Source of the DNA: Carya illinoinensis
Taxonomy: Eukaryota > Streptophyta > Magnoliopsida > Fagales > Juglandaceae
NCBI RefSeq assembly: GCF_018687715.1
Contig: NC_056758.1
Location: forward strand, 19,541,001-19,605,000
Direction of reading: 5' to 3'
Length of the DNA: 64,000 nucleotides
Position numbers and translations under genes: made by a program. The notes under the pieces were generated by a model that was not told where the DNA came from, searched no databases, and was given only the letters and a program-made list of their open reading frames with translations. Of the stretch, positions 11,583 through 24,007 are shown one piece after another. The first letter of the stretch is position 1. The number at the start of each line of letters is the position of its first letter.

Positions 11583-12945
11583 TGATTACGCCCAAAGAAT
11601 AATGCAGTAGTTGTAGCACAACTTTGGGGTGTCAATTCCACAGGGAGACAAATTAAAAGAATAACAAGAGGAACAAAGAAACTAAAAAAAATATTAAATA
11701 AGTAATGGAGAATAAAGATTAATTTGATATGTAAATTAAAGTGAAGCAAAGTGATTAACGGAAAAAGTACTCAAATTTGATGAACAATAGAGCGTCGGGA
11801 ATCCCTTGTACAAATTTGGTATTTTAATTATTCTTAATTCATTGGATAACTCAATTAGGAACTCAATTTATGAAATTTCCAATCGGAAAGTATAGATTTA
11901 TAAACCAAGATTAAATCAAATTTAACCCTTTGAAAACTCATTCACCACCTTTAAGATACATAAATTACTACTCCTATTGAGAAAATTCAATGACGACAAT
12001 ATACTCAATGAACGATATTGCATCAAAAAATCAAATCAATATAGATAAATAATTGATCCAAACATAATTAAAGAACTAATCCATTCAATAGAAAAAGCAT
12101 GACTGAATCCATAAATAGCATAAATTCTATGATTATTCGGAGAAGAAAACATCAATGATGAATTGAAAATGATAAAACAAAAGAGTTTTAGCAATTGAAA
12201 ATCAAATACATGAATTAAAAATAAATTAGAAATACCATATAATATGTAAGTTCATCCCTAACCCTACTTAAGAGTTTAGTTACTCATAAATATATTGAAC
12301 AACAAAAATTTCTAGAGAAAACTGAAGCGAACGGTGGCCATGAAAGTGATTTTCTTCTCTCTTCAGATCTGCCTCTTGTGCCTCCTCCCCCTCTATTTCA
12401 TGCTAATAATATGTTTATATAGGGTAGGAAAGAAACCCTAATGTCCTCTTAATTTCTGCATAAAAAAGTTGCCTAAATTTTAGGACTTATTTTGGCAGCC
12501 ACGTACGCCCTTCAGGAGTTTGAATTTGGAAATCCTTATTAGAGACAAAGTTATAGCTCTTTAAGATAGATTTCTAATGCATTAAGAATCACATCCATCT
12601 AATATGTGAGTGAAACGATATAGTCAAAAGACTAAAGTATGTCCAGACTGTCTTCTAGTGAATTTCGGACTTAGACTTCATGTGGTTTCATTTTGCGATT
12701 TTTTTTCTTTTTTCTTTTCTTCCAAATTGTTCTCAAACCCTATAAATGTCCTCCTTTGAATTTGACTGGGCTTGACTTGCCCTTTTATAAACTCTGAAAT
12801 TAGACATAAAAAAACTACTTAGGAGTATCCAACGTAAATAGAAATTCAATTTAAGAATATACATTAATTCCTATGATTTCTATTAATATTTTAGCATTTT
12901 AGTCTAATAATAGGGTATTCAGAGTGCACTTTCGTATACTCATCA
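11583..12945 (-). repeat. 5' LTR of the Tat-like element
   Basis: 1363 bp, TGATTACG... to ...CATCA on the plus strand, next to the primer-binding site. It has the same length and is highly similar to the solo LTR at 16502-17864. Confidence 0.9.
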
Positions 12946-13270
12946 AATCATAGCATGAACATGAGCATACATAACATAAACATGAACTTGAATTTAATAT
13001 AAAGTTGAGCATAACATGACATAAACATGAACTTGAGATATATAATGTAAACCTGAGTATAACATAACATGAACGTGACCTTGAACATAACATATACGTG
13101 AATATAACATAATATGAACGTAAACTTGAGACATAACGTGAACATGAACATAACATAAACGTGAACATAACATAAACGTGAACATAACATGATATGAACA
13201 TGAACTTGAACCTTAACGTGAACATGAACATAACATGTACGTGAACATAACATAACATAAAATGAACTTG
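12946..13270 (-). repeat. Degenerate tandem repeat of CATGAACATAA-type units
   Basis: About 300 bp built from variants of ACATGAACATAACATAAACGTG, part of the split solo LTR 4604-24299. The 60-120 codon ORFs here on the minus strand (runs of C, M, F, V, H) are artefacts of the repeat. Confidence 0.7.
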
Positions 13271-13439
13271 ATCTGAAACTTATTCTTATCTCATGGGGTT
13301 AACCATGATTGCTTATTCTTAACTTCTTGACATGAACTTTGAATCTTGTTCAATAGACTTAATTAATAATGTGATCATATAGGTGCTACACGGGTCCCAT
13401 TGAGCAGTGTGTCCTTGCCGATTACCACATCACAACACA

Positions 13440-13632
13440 GGTATCTACACCAGCTGTGAGTGCGTTAATATGTACTCCACAGTTATTGTGGCCCCACGTA
13501 TTCTAAGTGTCACAATTGTTGTGTTTCACGTAGTGTATGCTCACAGTTGTTGTGGCCCCATACTTCATACTCCACAGTTATTGTGACCCCATGAATTGTT
13601 TGTGCCACACTTGCTGTGAACACACGTAAAAT
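13440..13632 (-). repeat. Five degenerate hairpin units (CCACAGTTATTGTGG type)
   Basis: Five successive 35-40 bp units contain imperfect palindromes: CCACAGTTATTGTGG (13480s), CACAATTGTTGTG (13510s), CACAGTTGTTGTGG (13540s), CCACAGTTATTGTG (13570s), CCACACTTGCTGTG (13605s), each followed by a short CCCACGTA-like link. They lie inside the split solo LTR. Confidence 0.65.
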
Positions 13633-14690
13633 AAAATATGGCTCCATTGGCATTAGTGCCCGGCGCGCTTCGGTGACCAACTAGTTAAGCCCCATTCGCA
13701 ACCTGTTGACTGTACTTCATCAACTTAGGGAATTTCACACCTATTTAGACACTCCAGCATGAACAAATGAGTTCCACTAGGATATTATCCCGTCCTAACA
13801 CTTAGGGTCGTAATTGACATGAATAACTTAACATGAACGTGATCTAAAACTTGACTTAATATAAACTTAATTTGACTTCTTTACTTAACATGACATACTT
13901 GCAATGGTGAATATTACATGATATGACATACATGTAACATATGACATACTTAACATGGCATACTTATAACATATAGCAATACATGATAGAATAGATTGTG
14001 TAACAGATAAATATTCATGACAAAATAAACCATGCATAACAGATAAACATGTAATGACGTGGCATAGCATGACATATATGATAACATAAATACATAAATT
14101 GTAGTTCCCTTACACATCATACATACACAGTAAACTGATAGTAAGTTAGAAGCTAACATACCTCGTTTGTTGCGTTCTATGAAATTAAAGTGTGAAACAC
14201 GAGAAATTATAAGAAGATATTCTAAAAGTTAAAAATTTAATTACTAACAATTAGAAATGTGAAAAAGAAACAACTTAGAGTAAAATTACCATTTTACCCT
14301 CTACTTGTGGAAAATGACCATTTTACCCCTAACTTAAGAACTTTATATCCTAACTCCAAAATTTTCAAAATTTACATTTTTTATGTAAATTTTGTCTTAA
14401 ACTAAAATATCAACTCAGAAAAATTTAAAACAAATCACAACTATGGAAAACACACTATGTCTGAAATATCCATAGATTATTTCTCTTGATTTTTGTTGCA
14501 ATTCCTTCCAACTTCAAAACTCATGCTTAAATCAAAATTTTGCCACAAGGATCCTCCTATCCTAAGGTTTAAAACCATAATTAAAATATCTATTTATAAA
14601 AAGCTAATAATCAACACCAAACCTTTTGTAAAAAGATCCAAACACTTGAATCACAAGTTTTGACCCTAAATCAAAACATCTCTAAGAATT

Positions 14691-14721
<31 letters not shown>

Positions 14722-15864
14722 TTCTAACATATTCATAACACATCTTAAGATCAACCATGATTTAAATCATCAAACTAAAGTCACCAAAATCACAAAATAA
14801 CATTTGGAGTTTTTGGTTTTACACTTAATCCAAAAACAGAAACTTTTCCCTCAACTAGCTTCGATAAATTTGCCCGAGAGAGCTCTTTTAGGTTTCTCTC
14901 CAAGAACAGGGAAGAAGTGTGTCTTGCACGACTCTATACTTCTGGACGAGGAATATATGAGCTTGAATGAACCTTGATTTGAGGTGGCTATGTGACATAA
15001 AGTGAAAAATAGTGAGGGAAAAGGACTGCCTGCAGAAGCTGTGAGGTATGGAGGTTGATAAGGTGGGTTTCTCCATCACCTCAAGGCACTATTGGGTGCA
15101 GCCAAGGGTAGTGGATGGTCTGCCATGTGGGGGAGAAAACTTCTTCAAGAAACTTTGCGAAGGTGGCCAAATTCATGGGCCTTGGTGAGTCTCAACCAAG
15201 TGGGCTTTAATTTGGGGTTTAAAGGGGGTTTGGTTAGGGTTTGAGATGCTATCAAGCCCAACTTCAATTTTTCTTGGCCCAATCAAATTTTCAAGGTTTA
15301 AAAGGTTGGATAATGATACCAAAACAAGAATTTGAGAAATTAATAGCATGTGAAAGGGATTTAATCAAGTGATTAAACACAATGCTAGAAATTAGATCAA
15401 AAAAGGGTTTGAATGCCAGCTTTATGATTTGGGGAAACTGTTTAGGGTTTCGGTTTCAACCCAGCTTTTGAGGTTTCAATTGGATTCCAACCATTTAGGG
15501 TTTTACTAGGGTTGAAACCCACTTTGATCTGACTCAATTTGGTTGATCAAATGAAAAAAAGTTTGCTTGGGTGGCATGATCTCACACCTTGATTTCCTTC
15601 ACAAATTCGTCTAATGGTTCCTCTTCATGCCAAGTATCTAATATTATTCACTATGTGTGGCCATGATCTTGCCAAGTTTCCAAATAAAACTTGTCTAACC
15701 TAATTTGGACACTCTACATTGTGATTTTGAAAACACTGCACTTAGTATGCTTATCGAGGTTACTATTCACTCCAAAAAAATACATAATAAACTTAGTACT
15801 GGAAAATCTTAAATATTCATATTAACCTACAGTGAAAATCATTTACCAAAATTCAACCCCGAAG
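13633..15864 (-). other. Remaining body of the split solo LTR
   Basis: Non-coding. It contains a paired stretch around 14288-14330 where ATTTTACC recurs, an A homopolymer at about 14692-14715, and no domain. Sequence continues at 24013 after the 15865-24007 element. Confidence 0.55.
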
Positions 15865-18800
15865 TATGACGCCCCCAAATCCCACGTATAGACACATGGA
15901 AATCGAGACGTCGGGATGATGACAGCACAGGTCACCACCCTATCGCCAAGTGCCAAGTGTGTGTCTAAGCGACAAGTGTGCAAAAGAAAACATGCAGCGG
16001 ATAAACAAAGTCATATAACTAAGTCCAAAATTTTTCTTTGTTTAATACAAAGCCATTCAAAACATACATAATAAAGTATTACAAGCCACAAATATTGTTT
16101 CAAACCAAACTACAAAGCATAAACTCCGAATCAATACTCCGGCGGAGCCGCCTCCTCCTCCTCCTTGACCTCTGCATCAAAATCTACGGTACCAAAATAG
16201 GGCCGCAGGTAAGTAAAGATCCAAATGCCACAAGATAAAAACATATTAAACTCAACAATATGCATGAAACAATGCAAATGCACATATCCCATAAAACCAC
16301 ATTTTTCCACGCACGCCAAAATCCCATTTTGGCCCAAAACATAACCTCGCCATTATCTCCGATAATGGTCCAAAAAAACCAAACCATCAGAGCACTGTAG
16401 GCGGGAATCGCAGGCGGGACTCTACTACCATCCTTGCTCACCACCGTCCCTACGCGTGCACCGTAGGCGGGAATCACAGGCTGGATTCTACCATTGTCCT
16501 TTGATTATGCCCAAAGAATAACGCGGTAGTTGTAGCACAGCTTTGGGGTGTCGATTCCACAGGGAGACAAATTAAAAAAATAGCAAGAGGAACAAAGAAA
16601 CTAAAGAAAAAATATTAAATAAGTAATAGAGAACAAAGATTAATTTTAAATGTAAATTCAAGTGAAGCAAAGTGATTAACAGAAAAAGTACTCAAATTTA
16701 ACAAACAGTAGAGCGTCGGGAATCCCTTGCACAAATCTGGTATTTTAATTATTCTTAATTCATTGGATAACTCAATTAGGAACTCAATTCCTGCAATTCC
16801 CAATCGGAAGGTATAGATTTATAAACCAGACTTAAATCAAATGTAACCCTTTGAAAAAAACATTCACCACTTTTAAAAAACGTGAATTACTACCCCTATT
16901 GATAAAATCCAATGACGACAATATTCAGGAAGCGATATTGCAGCAAAAAACTAAATCAATATAGATAAATAATTGATCCAAACATAATCAAAGAACTAAT
17001 CCATTCAATAGAAAAAGCATGACTGAATCCATAAACACAATAAATTCTATGATTATTCGGAGAAGAAAACATCAACGATGAATTGAGAATGATAAAACAA
17101 AAGAGTTTTAACAATTGAAAATCAAATACATGAATTAAGAATAAATTAGAAATACCATCTAATGTGCAAGTTCATCCCTAACCCTACTTGAGAATTTAGT
17201 TACCCATAAATATAATGGACAACAAAAATCTCCAGAGAAACTGAGCGAACGGTGGCCATGGAAGTGATTTTCTCCTCTCTTCAGATCTGCCTCTTGTGCC
17301 TCTTCCTCCACTCCATTTCGTGCTAATGATATGCTTATATAGGGTAAGAAAGAAACCCTAATGTCCTCTTGATTTCCGCATAAAAAAATTGCCTAAATTT
17401 TAGGACTTATCTTAGCAGCCACGTACAGCCTTCAGGAGTTCGAATTTGGAAATCCTTATTCGAGACAAAGTTATAGACCTTTAAGATAGCTTTCCAATTC
17501 ATCAAGAATCGCATCAATCCGATATATGAGTAAAAAGATACAGTCAAAAGACTAAAATATGTCCAGACTGTCTCCTAGCGAATTTAGGACTTGGACTTCT
17601 TGTGATTTCATTTTGTGATTTTTTTCTTTTTCTTTTCTTCCAAATTGCTCTCAAACCCCATGAATGTCCTCCTTTGAATTTGGCTGGGCTTGAATTGCTC
17701 TTTTATAAACTCTAAAATTAGACATAAAAAAACTGCTTAGGAGTATCCTAACGTAAATAGAAATTCAATTTAAGAATACACATTAATTCCTATGATTTCT
17801 ATTCACATTTTAGTATTTTAGTCCAATAATAGGGTATATAGAGTGCACTTTCGCACACTCATCATCCCTGCTTACCACCATCCCTACGCCGCGTGCACCG
17901 TAGGCTGGAACCATAGGCGGGATTCTACCACCGTCCCTGTTTACCACCATCCCTACACGTGCCTCTGACTCAAACTAGTCAATCCAATCGTTTACATATA
18001 CCAAAAACATTTCTCGCTTGAAAGCCCAGCTTTCAATCCAATACATGCAATGCACACCCCTCAAGATACAAAACATCCAACCAATCACAAAAACAACAAA
18101 ACCAAGCAACTCCGTCCCCAATCCATCCGACCCCCGAACTCCTCGGACTCAGTCTGGAATCAACCAACCAGTCAAATAATTTATTGTAAGAGTAAAAATA
18201 TATTTAAATCTAAAATAGAGTTTGAAAAATACTTACAGCGCTATAAGATATTTTTCGAAGGTTCACGACATTGCAAAGGCAGAGAAAAAACAACGTAACA
18301 GTGTAAAATACACTGTGGGCGTGGGTTGTAAAATAACCACTTTCGAACGAAGACAAACCAAGACTTGGAATTGATAGGGAATGGTCTAGAGATGTTTATG
18401 AAGCTAATGGAAGTGAGTTTTGGCAGTGGATGGCAGTGGAAATGGCAGTGGAAGCGAAAAAGGAGCAAATCGGAGTTGAGCTCGTGGGAGCTACTCCGGC
18501 AATGGATCGGGGCCGGAAATGGGTGGGTTAGGACGGCAAGAGGTAGGGGATGAAGTGGTAAAAGGATGGTGGTCGGAGGTGGAGCGACGGCGCCAAAAAT
18601 GGCCAAAAACCGTGCGGCTTAGATGGGCTGTAGGGGGCTAACGGGGCACGGGAAGGGCTGGTTTTTGGTGGGGTGGTGCGCCGGCCAGAGGGGAGTTGAT
18701 CGGTGGGGGCGCTGCCGGCCATGTCACCGGCGAGTGGCGGGTCTGGGCTACACAATCGGACGGCGACAGGAGTGAAAGGGAGAGAGTAGGTCGCGCACGG

Positions 18801-19092
18801 GAGAAGAAGGAAAAAGAAGAAGAAGAAAAGAAAAAAAAGAAGAAAAGAAGAAAATGAAAAAGAAAAAAGGAAAAACGGAAAAATAAAAAAGAGAAAAGAA
18901 AAGATGGAGAAAGAAAATGAGGTCCAGTTCTCACCTCCGGAGTCCAAAAATTGATCTGACGAAAACAATTTTAAAAACTATAAAACGACTAAAATAAATT
19001 AAACACCACATCAAAATAAAATAAAACCAATTAAAATACAATAAATTAGAATACTCCTTCAGTGAAAATATACATAAAAACGGGATGTCATA
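15865..19092 (-). repeat. 3' LTR of the gag-only element
   Basis: About 1860 bp once the solo LTR and its duplication are removed. It ends TATGAC...GTCATA instead of TGTGAC...GTCACA as in its partner. It holds three copies of a 66 bp repeat around 16390-16500 and 17865-17960, and a purine-rich tract at 18806-18905. Confidence 0.88.
16502..17864 (-). mobile_element. Solo LTR of the Tat-like family
   Basis: 1363 bp, TGATTATG... to ...CTCATCA, in full alignment with 11583-12945. It has no interior, PBS or PPT. Flanks TCCTT (16497-16501) and TCCCT (17865-17869) differ by one base and are the likely target-site duplication. Confidence 0.88.
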
Positions 19093-19102
19093 TCCTCCCC
19101 GC
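19093..19102 (-). promoter_or_regulatory. Polypurine tract of the gag-only element
   Basis: The minus strand reads GCGGGGAGGA directly before the LTR, preceded by AATTTCGAGGACAAAATTT, the same context as in the 47327 element. Confidence 0.75.
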
Positions 19103-20841
19103 TTAAAAAAAAATTTTGTCCTCGAAATTTGTGAGGTCAAACATTAGCGCCAAAAAGATACAAGATACAACTCCGAACATATTTGAGAGATACATATCAT
19201 CAACAACTCCCAACAAATTCTAATAGTTATTATCTTCACACCATAAATTGCTAATATCAACGACGTCTCTGCTTTACCTTCCAAACTTTCATCATATTCC
19301 AACTTGGTAACCTAATAGCCACTTCCCAAGTTAACCATCAATAAACAAAATTTGCACGACCAAGAAATTAATCTCCCATTAAAACTTCGAATTACTACTA
19401 ATTCCTCAAAATCAATACAAAATTTAAATTTCTAAGTATCTCCAAAAATTATGCTTTTGCGCGCACTCTGATAACTCGTCAAAATACATAAAGGTTATAT
19501 GCTCATAAATTAACATCATCAAGTACAAGCTCAATCCACACCTAACCACAAGAAAACCTTTACCACATTTCCATAGAAATTAATATACCTCCAAAAACTA
19601 CAAATCTCCACTCATTCCTCAGTTGGCCATCGCTGCCCTAATAAAAAAAAATCAACATTCCGCAAAAATACATCCATTGATTGATGACAGAAATCAATAC
19701 TAATCGACCTCCAGGCCCCAAATTGAAAACACTAACATCATCCCAAAATACACCTGTCTCTTCTAAAGACAATGAGCATATTCAAAAGGTCCAAGTCCTT
19801 CCTGGCCAACCAACGAGAGCGCCTATAACTTCTATCCGATATCCCACACTTCAAGCTCATTACCTATATTTTGAATAACATCTAAGCTTGCAATAACTAA
19901 CTCACTATAAACTAACATTGACTTCACCTAGACATAATCCAAACGCTCTTGGTAACTCACCCACCTACTTGTACTCTTAAAAACTCTAGTTTTAGCACAA
20001 TTAATTCCTTCAATAGCACTCCACAAATAAATCTCAAGACAGGCCATACTATTTAAATCTTCAATCTATCAAAAACTATTAAACAACACTCATGGATTCT
20101 AATGCTTTATTACTTCATGCATATGATTATGCTACCCACTGTTGATGCATAAGTTTCAACTTCCAAGATTTTTTTTTTTTACACCACACATGGTGACCTA
20201 ACAATCTCTTTTCATGTTAAATAACAATATCCCTAATTCTCCCAACTGGATACTTGATCTCCAAAGAAAAGTATAGCCTCACAAATTTAAATTTCTATGA
20301 CTTCAAGTCGTAATTAATTCTCAAGATAAATCCAACAGTTGTTTCAAGCCATCATCCCAATGGGTAACCCCATTTTAATGTTACAGCCTAATCAATCTCC
20401 AAAATAAATCATACTAGCACACCAATCCTGCAAAACTAAAAACTTCAATCTCAGTAAAAATCAGTCCTTCAAATTTGCGACCCTACAACCTTAAATTATG
20501 CAAAACTCGTTCCCCCAAAATCCGTTATGTCAATGAATTTATATCTAATAATAAAACAATCGACTCCCGAAACTTTCAAAATCTAAAATCTTAAGTAATA
20601 ACCAATCATTTCCTAAAATCTGCAAAACCTTTAAACTTTGCTGAAACTTCATAAAATCTATCCTTGAAATTTGTTGAACTTACAACCTACTACGTTATAG
20701 ACCATTTCATGAACTCCACGGAACCAAAGAACTCAATTATTCTACTTCCCTAAAAGATCACCCAGATCATGCCATTCTCTCCAAGCCTCGATAATATAAA
20801 AAAAAAAAAAACAAACCACACAGGGCATTCATCACAAAAAA
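19103..20841 (-). other. Non-coding interior replacing pol in the gag-only element
   Basis: I see no protease, RT, RNase H, integrase or chromodomain motif on either strand. The plus strand is A/C/T-rich and G-poor. The segment begins (minus strand) at a splice-donor-like GTATGG in the last gag codons. Confidence 0.6.
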
Positions 20842-21924
20842 TTAGATTAGACCCATACCTGCCATGACTCCAGCATTCTGAGTCTCCATAACCTTGCCTC
20901 CAACAGTACCAAGAGTCACTGCATACATTCGAGCCCGAGCTAATTGCCTCTGGTTAGATCTACCACTACGACGAGCTCCACGGTTTTCTTGAACTCGACT
21001 AGGGCACTCACGAGCAAAATGCCCCATCTGACAGCATTCAAAATATTGGTTACTCCCCAGACGATATTCGCCTCCCTGAGCTCTATTACATTTGCCACAA
21101 ACTAGAACTCGGCCTCCCATACGCACACCAGGGCCTGCCAACGATCGGATTCCTGTCCTCTGCATAAACTTTTGTGGTGATCCAGAACTGCTTCCTTCAC
21201 CATCAATGTTCAGCCTCTTCTGACCTAGAGGGGAGCCTAAATTCAAACTAACCTCACGCTTTGCTAGAGTGGCCAAATCAACTAATTCCTGAAAAGTTGT
21301 AATCCGGTGGCATACTATCATTTTGCGTATATCAGGAAGCAGACCCTATTGGAAACGCTCAGCCTGCATCTCCTCCGTGGCGATGAGGTGGGGAGCAAAT
21401 TACCCAAGCTTTATAAATCTTTGGGCGTACTGTTCCACGGTCATACTCCCTTAGACCAAGCTTGTGAACTCTCTTGCTTTTTGCCACCTCACGGAAGCGG
21501 GAAAGAATCGGTCATTAAATTCTTTCTTAAAGCACTGCGAGGACATAGCGGCAAAAGACCCAAGTTTTGACTCCAACATTACTCTTTTTGTATCCCACCA
21601 TTCAGAAGCCGTGCCTTGCAATAGATAACTAGCATAAAGTACTTGTTGCGCCCCAGTGCAACCACATACTTCAAATGTTCTTTCTAAATCTCTAACCCAC
21701 TTTCCAGCCCGAAGTGGATCCTCTTCTCCCGTGAAAGGTGGAGTTCTATGCGCTAGAAAGCGCTCATATGTGCATCCAGCTTGCACCACTCCACTAGGCC
21801 CTCCTTGTTGTGGCCTAAAATTTTGCTGCATGAACCCAGTCATTTGCCTTAGCGCTTGGGCTATGGCATCATCTCTCGGCGTATTTTCCTGAGGCTCTTG
21901 AGTAGACTTTCTTGGCCTAACCAT
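20842..21924 (-). pseudogene. Gag of the gag-only element
   Basis: It starts at ATG 21924 with MVRPRKSTQEPQEN, followed by a glutamine-rich stretch, then the Gag domain with CTYERFLAHRTPPFTGEEDPL, WVRDLERTFEVCGC, YLLQGTASEWWDTKR and FKKEFNDRFFP, and a knuckle region near 21040-21000. The first knuckle cysteine is tyrosine (YFECCQMGHFAREC), so metal binding is impaired. Stops at 21451 and further on break the frame. The last codons are GVMAGMGLI then stop, the AG/GTATGG donor lying in MAGMG. The GGPWP-type repeat of the other two Gags is absent. Confidence 0.85.
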
Positions 21925-22191
21925 CTTCTTGCCACAACACAACCTTTGACCCCCTTTAAGAAACGAATAAAACCAACAACATAAAACCAAAACCAAAGCC
22001 AAAACCACATAACAAGAAAATAAAATATACTAGCATGTAATAACATAACTAAATAAATAAATACAAACAAGTTAAATCAAATAAAACAAATCAAATAGCA
22101 ACTTTACTAAAAATAAATTTCAAATCACAACTTAAAAAAAAACTTTCTGGTACTACACCTACGGGACATATGGTTTTACCCAGAGCCGAAC

Positions 22192-22203
22192 CGCTCTGAT
22201 ACC
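22192..22203 (-). promoter_or_regulatory. Primer-binding site, gag-only element
   Basis: The minus strand reads TGGTATCAGAGC, complementary to the initiator tRNA-Met 3' end, shortly after the 5' LTR. Confidence 0.85.
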
Positions 22204-22206
22204 ACC

Positions 22207-24007
22207 TGTGACGCCCCCAAATCCCATGTACAGACACGTGGAAATCGAGACATCGGGATGATGACAGCACGGGTCACCACCCTATTGCCAAGTGCCAAGT
22301 GTATGTCTAAGCAACAAGTGTGCAAAAGAAAACACGCAGCGGATAAACAAAGTCATATAACTAAGTACCAGAATTTTTCTTTATTTAATACAAAGCCATT
22401 CAAAATATACATAATAAAATATTACAAGTCACAAATATTGTTTCAAATCAAACTACAAAGCATAAACTCCGAATCAATACTCCAGCGGAGCTGCCTCCTC
22501 CTCGACCTCTGCATCAAAATCTACAGTATCAAAATGGTGCCGCAGGTAAGTAAAGATCTAAACACTACAAGATAAAAACATATTAAACTCAACAATATGC
22601 ATGAAAGAATGCAAATACACATATCCCATAAAACCACATTTTTCCACGCACGCCAAAATCCCATTTTGGTCCAAAACATATCCTTTAAACATAACCTCGC
22701 CATTATCCCCGACAATGGCCCAAAAAAGCCAAACCATCAGAGCACTATAGGCGGGAATCACAGGCGGGACTCTACCACCATCCCTGCTCACCACTGTCCC
22801 TACGTGTGCACCGTAGGTGGGAATCACAGGTGGGATTCTACCACCGTCCTTGCTTACCACCATCTCTACACGTGCCTCTAACTCAAACCAGTCAATTCAA
22901 TCTTTCACATATACCAAAAACATTTCTCGCTTGAAAGCCCTGTTTTCAAGTTCCAACACATGTACATACATGCAATACACACCTTAAGATACAACACATC
23001 CAACCAATCACAAAAACAACAAAGCCAAGCAACTCCGTCCTCAATCCATCCGACCCCCGAACTCCTCGGACTCATTCTGGAATCAACCAACCAGTCAAAT
23101 AACTTATTGTAATAGCGAAAATATATTTAAATCTAAAATAGAGTTTGGAAAATACTTACAGCGTTATAAGGTATTTTTTGAAGGATCACGACATTGCAAA
23201 CGGCGGAGAAAAAGCAACGTAACAATGTAAAATACACTATGGCCGTGGGTTGTAAAATACCCACTTTCAAACAGGGACAAACCAAGACTTGGGATTGATA
23301 GAAAATGGTCTAAAGATGTTTATGAAGCTAATGGAAGTGAGTTTTGGCCGTGGGTGGTGGTGGAAATGGCGGTGGAAGCGAAAAAGGAGCAAATCAGAGT
23401 TGAGCTCGTGGGAGCTGCTCCGGCAACGGATCGGAGCCAAAAATGGGTGGGTTAGGATGGCAAGAGGTAAGGGATGAAGTGGTAAAAGGATGGTGACTGG
23501 AGGTGGAGTGACGGCATCGAAAATGTCCAAAAACCGTGCGGCTTAGATAGGCTGTAGGGGGCTATCAGCGGCACGGGAGGGGCTGGTTTTTGGTGGGGTG
23601 GTACGCCGGCTAGAGGGGAGTTGATCGGTGGGGGCGGTGCCGGCCACGTCGCCAGCGAGCGGCGGGTCTGGGCTGCACAACCGGACGACAACGGGAGAGA
23701 AAGGGAGAGAGTAGGTCGCGCACGGGAGAAGAAGGAAAAAGAAGAAGAAGAAAAGAAGAAAAGAAGAAAAGGAAAAAGAAAAAAGGAAAAAGAAAAAAAG
23801 AAAAAAGAGAAAAGAAAAGATGGAGAAAGAAAATGAGGTCAGTCCTCACCTCCGGAGTCCAAAAACTGATCCGACGAAAACAATTTTAAAAACCATAAAA
23901 CGACTCAAATAAATTAAACACCACATCAAACTAAAATAAAACCAATTAATATATAATAAATTAAAATACTCCTTCAGTGAAAATATACGTAAAAAGGGGA
24001 TGTCACA
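22207..24007 (-). repeat. 5' LTR of the gag-only element
   Basis: 1801 bp, TGTGACGCCCCC... to ...GGATGTCACA. It holds two copies of the 66 bp repeat (22748-22866), a TATA-like stretch near 23116-23130 and a purine-rich tract at 23731-23836. Confidence 0.9.

Larger units (their letters stand above)
4673..12945 (-). mobile_element. Non-autonomous Tat-like LTR retrotransposon (gag, protease, integrase C-terminus only)
   Basis: Two LTRs (11583-12945 and 4673-6893, the latter enlarged by a hAT-like insertion) flank a minus-strand interior: PBS at 11565, Gag at 11.4-10.3 kb, protease at 9.7-9.2 kb, integrase C-terminal tail at 9.0-8.65 kb and polypurine tract at 6894. Reverse transcriptase, RNase H and the integrase core are absent: the protein passes from a protease-distal KLKPLP segment straight into the integrase tail. 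It therefore depended on a partner for replication. No target-site duplication is visible (left AAATT, right AATCA). Confidence 0.82.
15865..24007 (-). mobile_element. Gag-only Ty3/gypsy chromovirus-family element (non-autonomous)
   Basis: Two LTRs with TSD CGAAG on both sides (15860-15864 and 24008-24012). The interior has a tRNA-Met primer-binding site, one gag gene and a polypurine tract, but no protease, RT, RNase H or integrase; about 1.7 kb between gag and the tract is non-coding. LTR ends and Gag are related to those of the two pol-bearing chromoviruses at 31957 and 47327, which are plausible helpers (inference). A solo LTR of the Tat-like family interrupts its 3' LTR. Confidence 0.88.

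Noticed and set aside
4673..12945. A 5 bp target duplication for the Tat-like element
   Set aside because: Left AAATT and right AATCA do not match, and the left flank is a PBS remnant, so none is claimed.
12899..13258. Overlapping ORFs of 60-120 codons made of C, M, F, V and H
   Set aside because: Three frames of the CATGAACATAA tandem repeat; no protein family and typical repeat artefact.
13440..13632. CRISPR-like array of palindromic repeats
   Set aside because: Plant DNA, units degenerate and 35-40 bp without unique spacers; this is an LTR minisatellite. The same holds for the hairpin arrays at 47829 and 44165.
18528..18968. Long minus-strand ORFs rich in F, S, L and P in LTR regions (also 23610-23849, 26878-27390, 37701-38102, 45166-45769, 48865-49297, 56084-56746)
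   Set aside because: They translate the pyrimidine-rich tract and adjoining G+C-rich LTR sequence; several frames are open at once, composition is extreme and no domain is seen.
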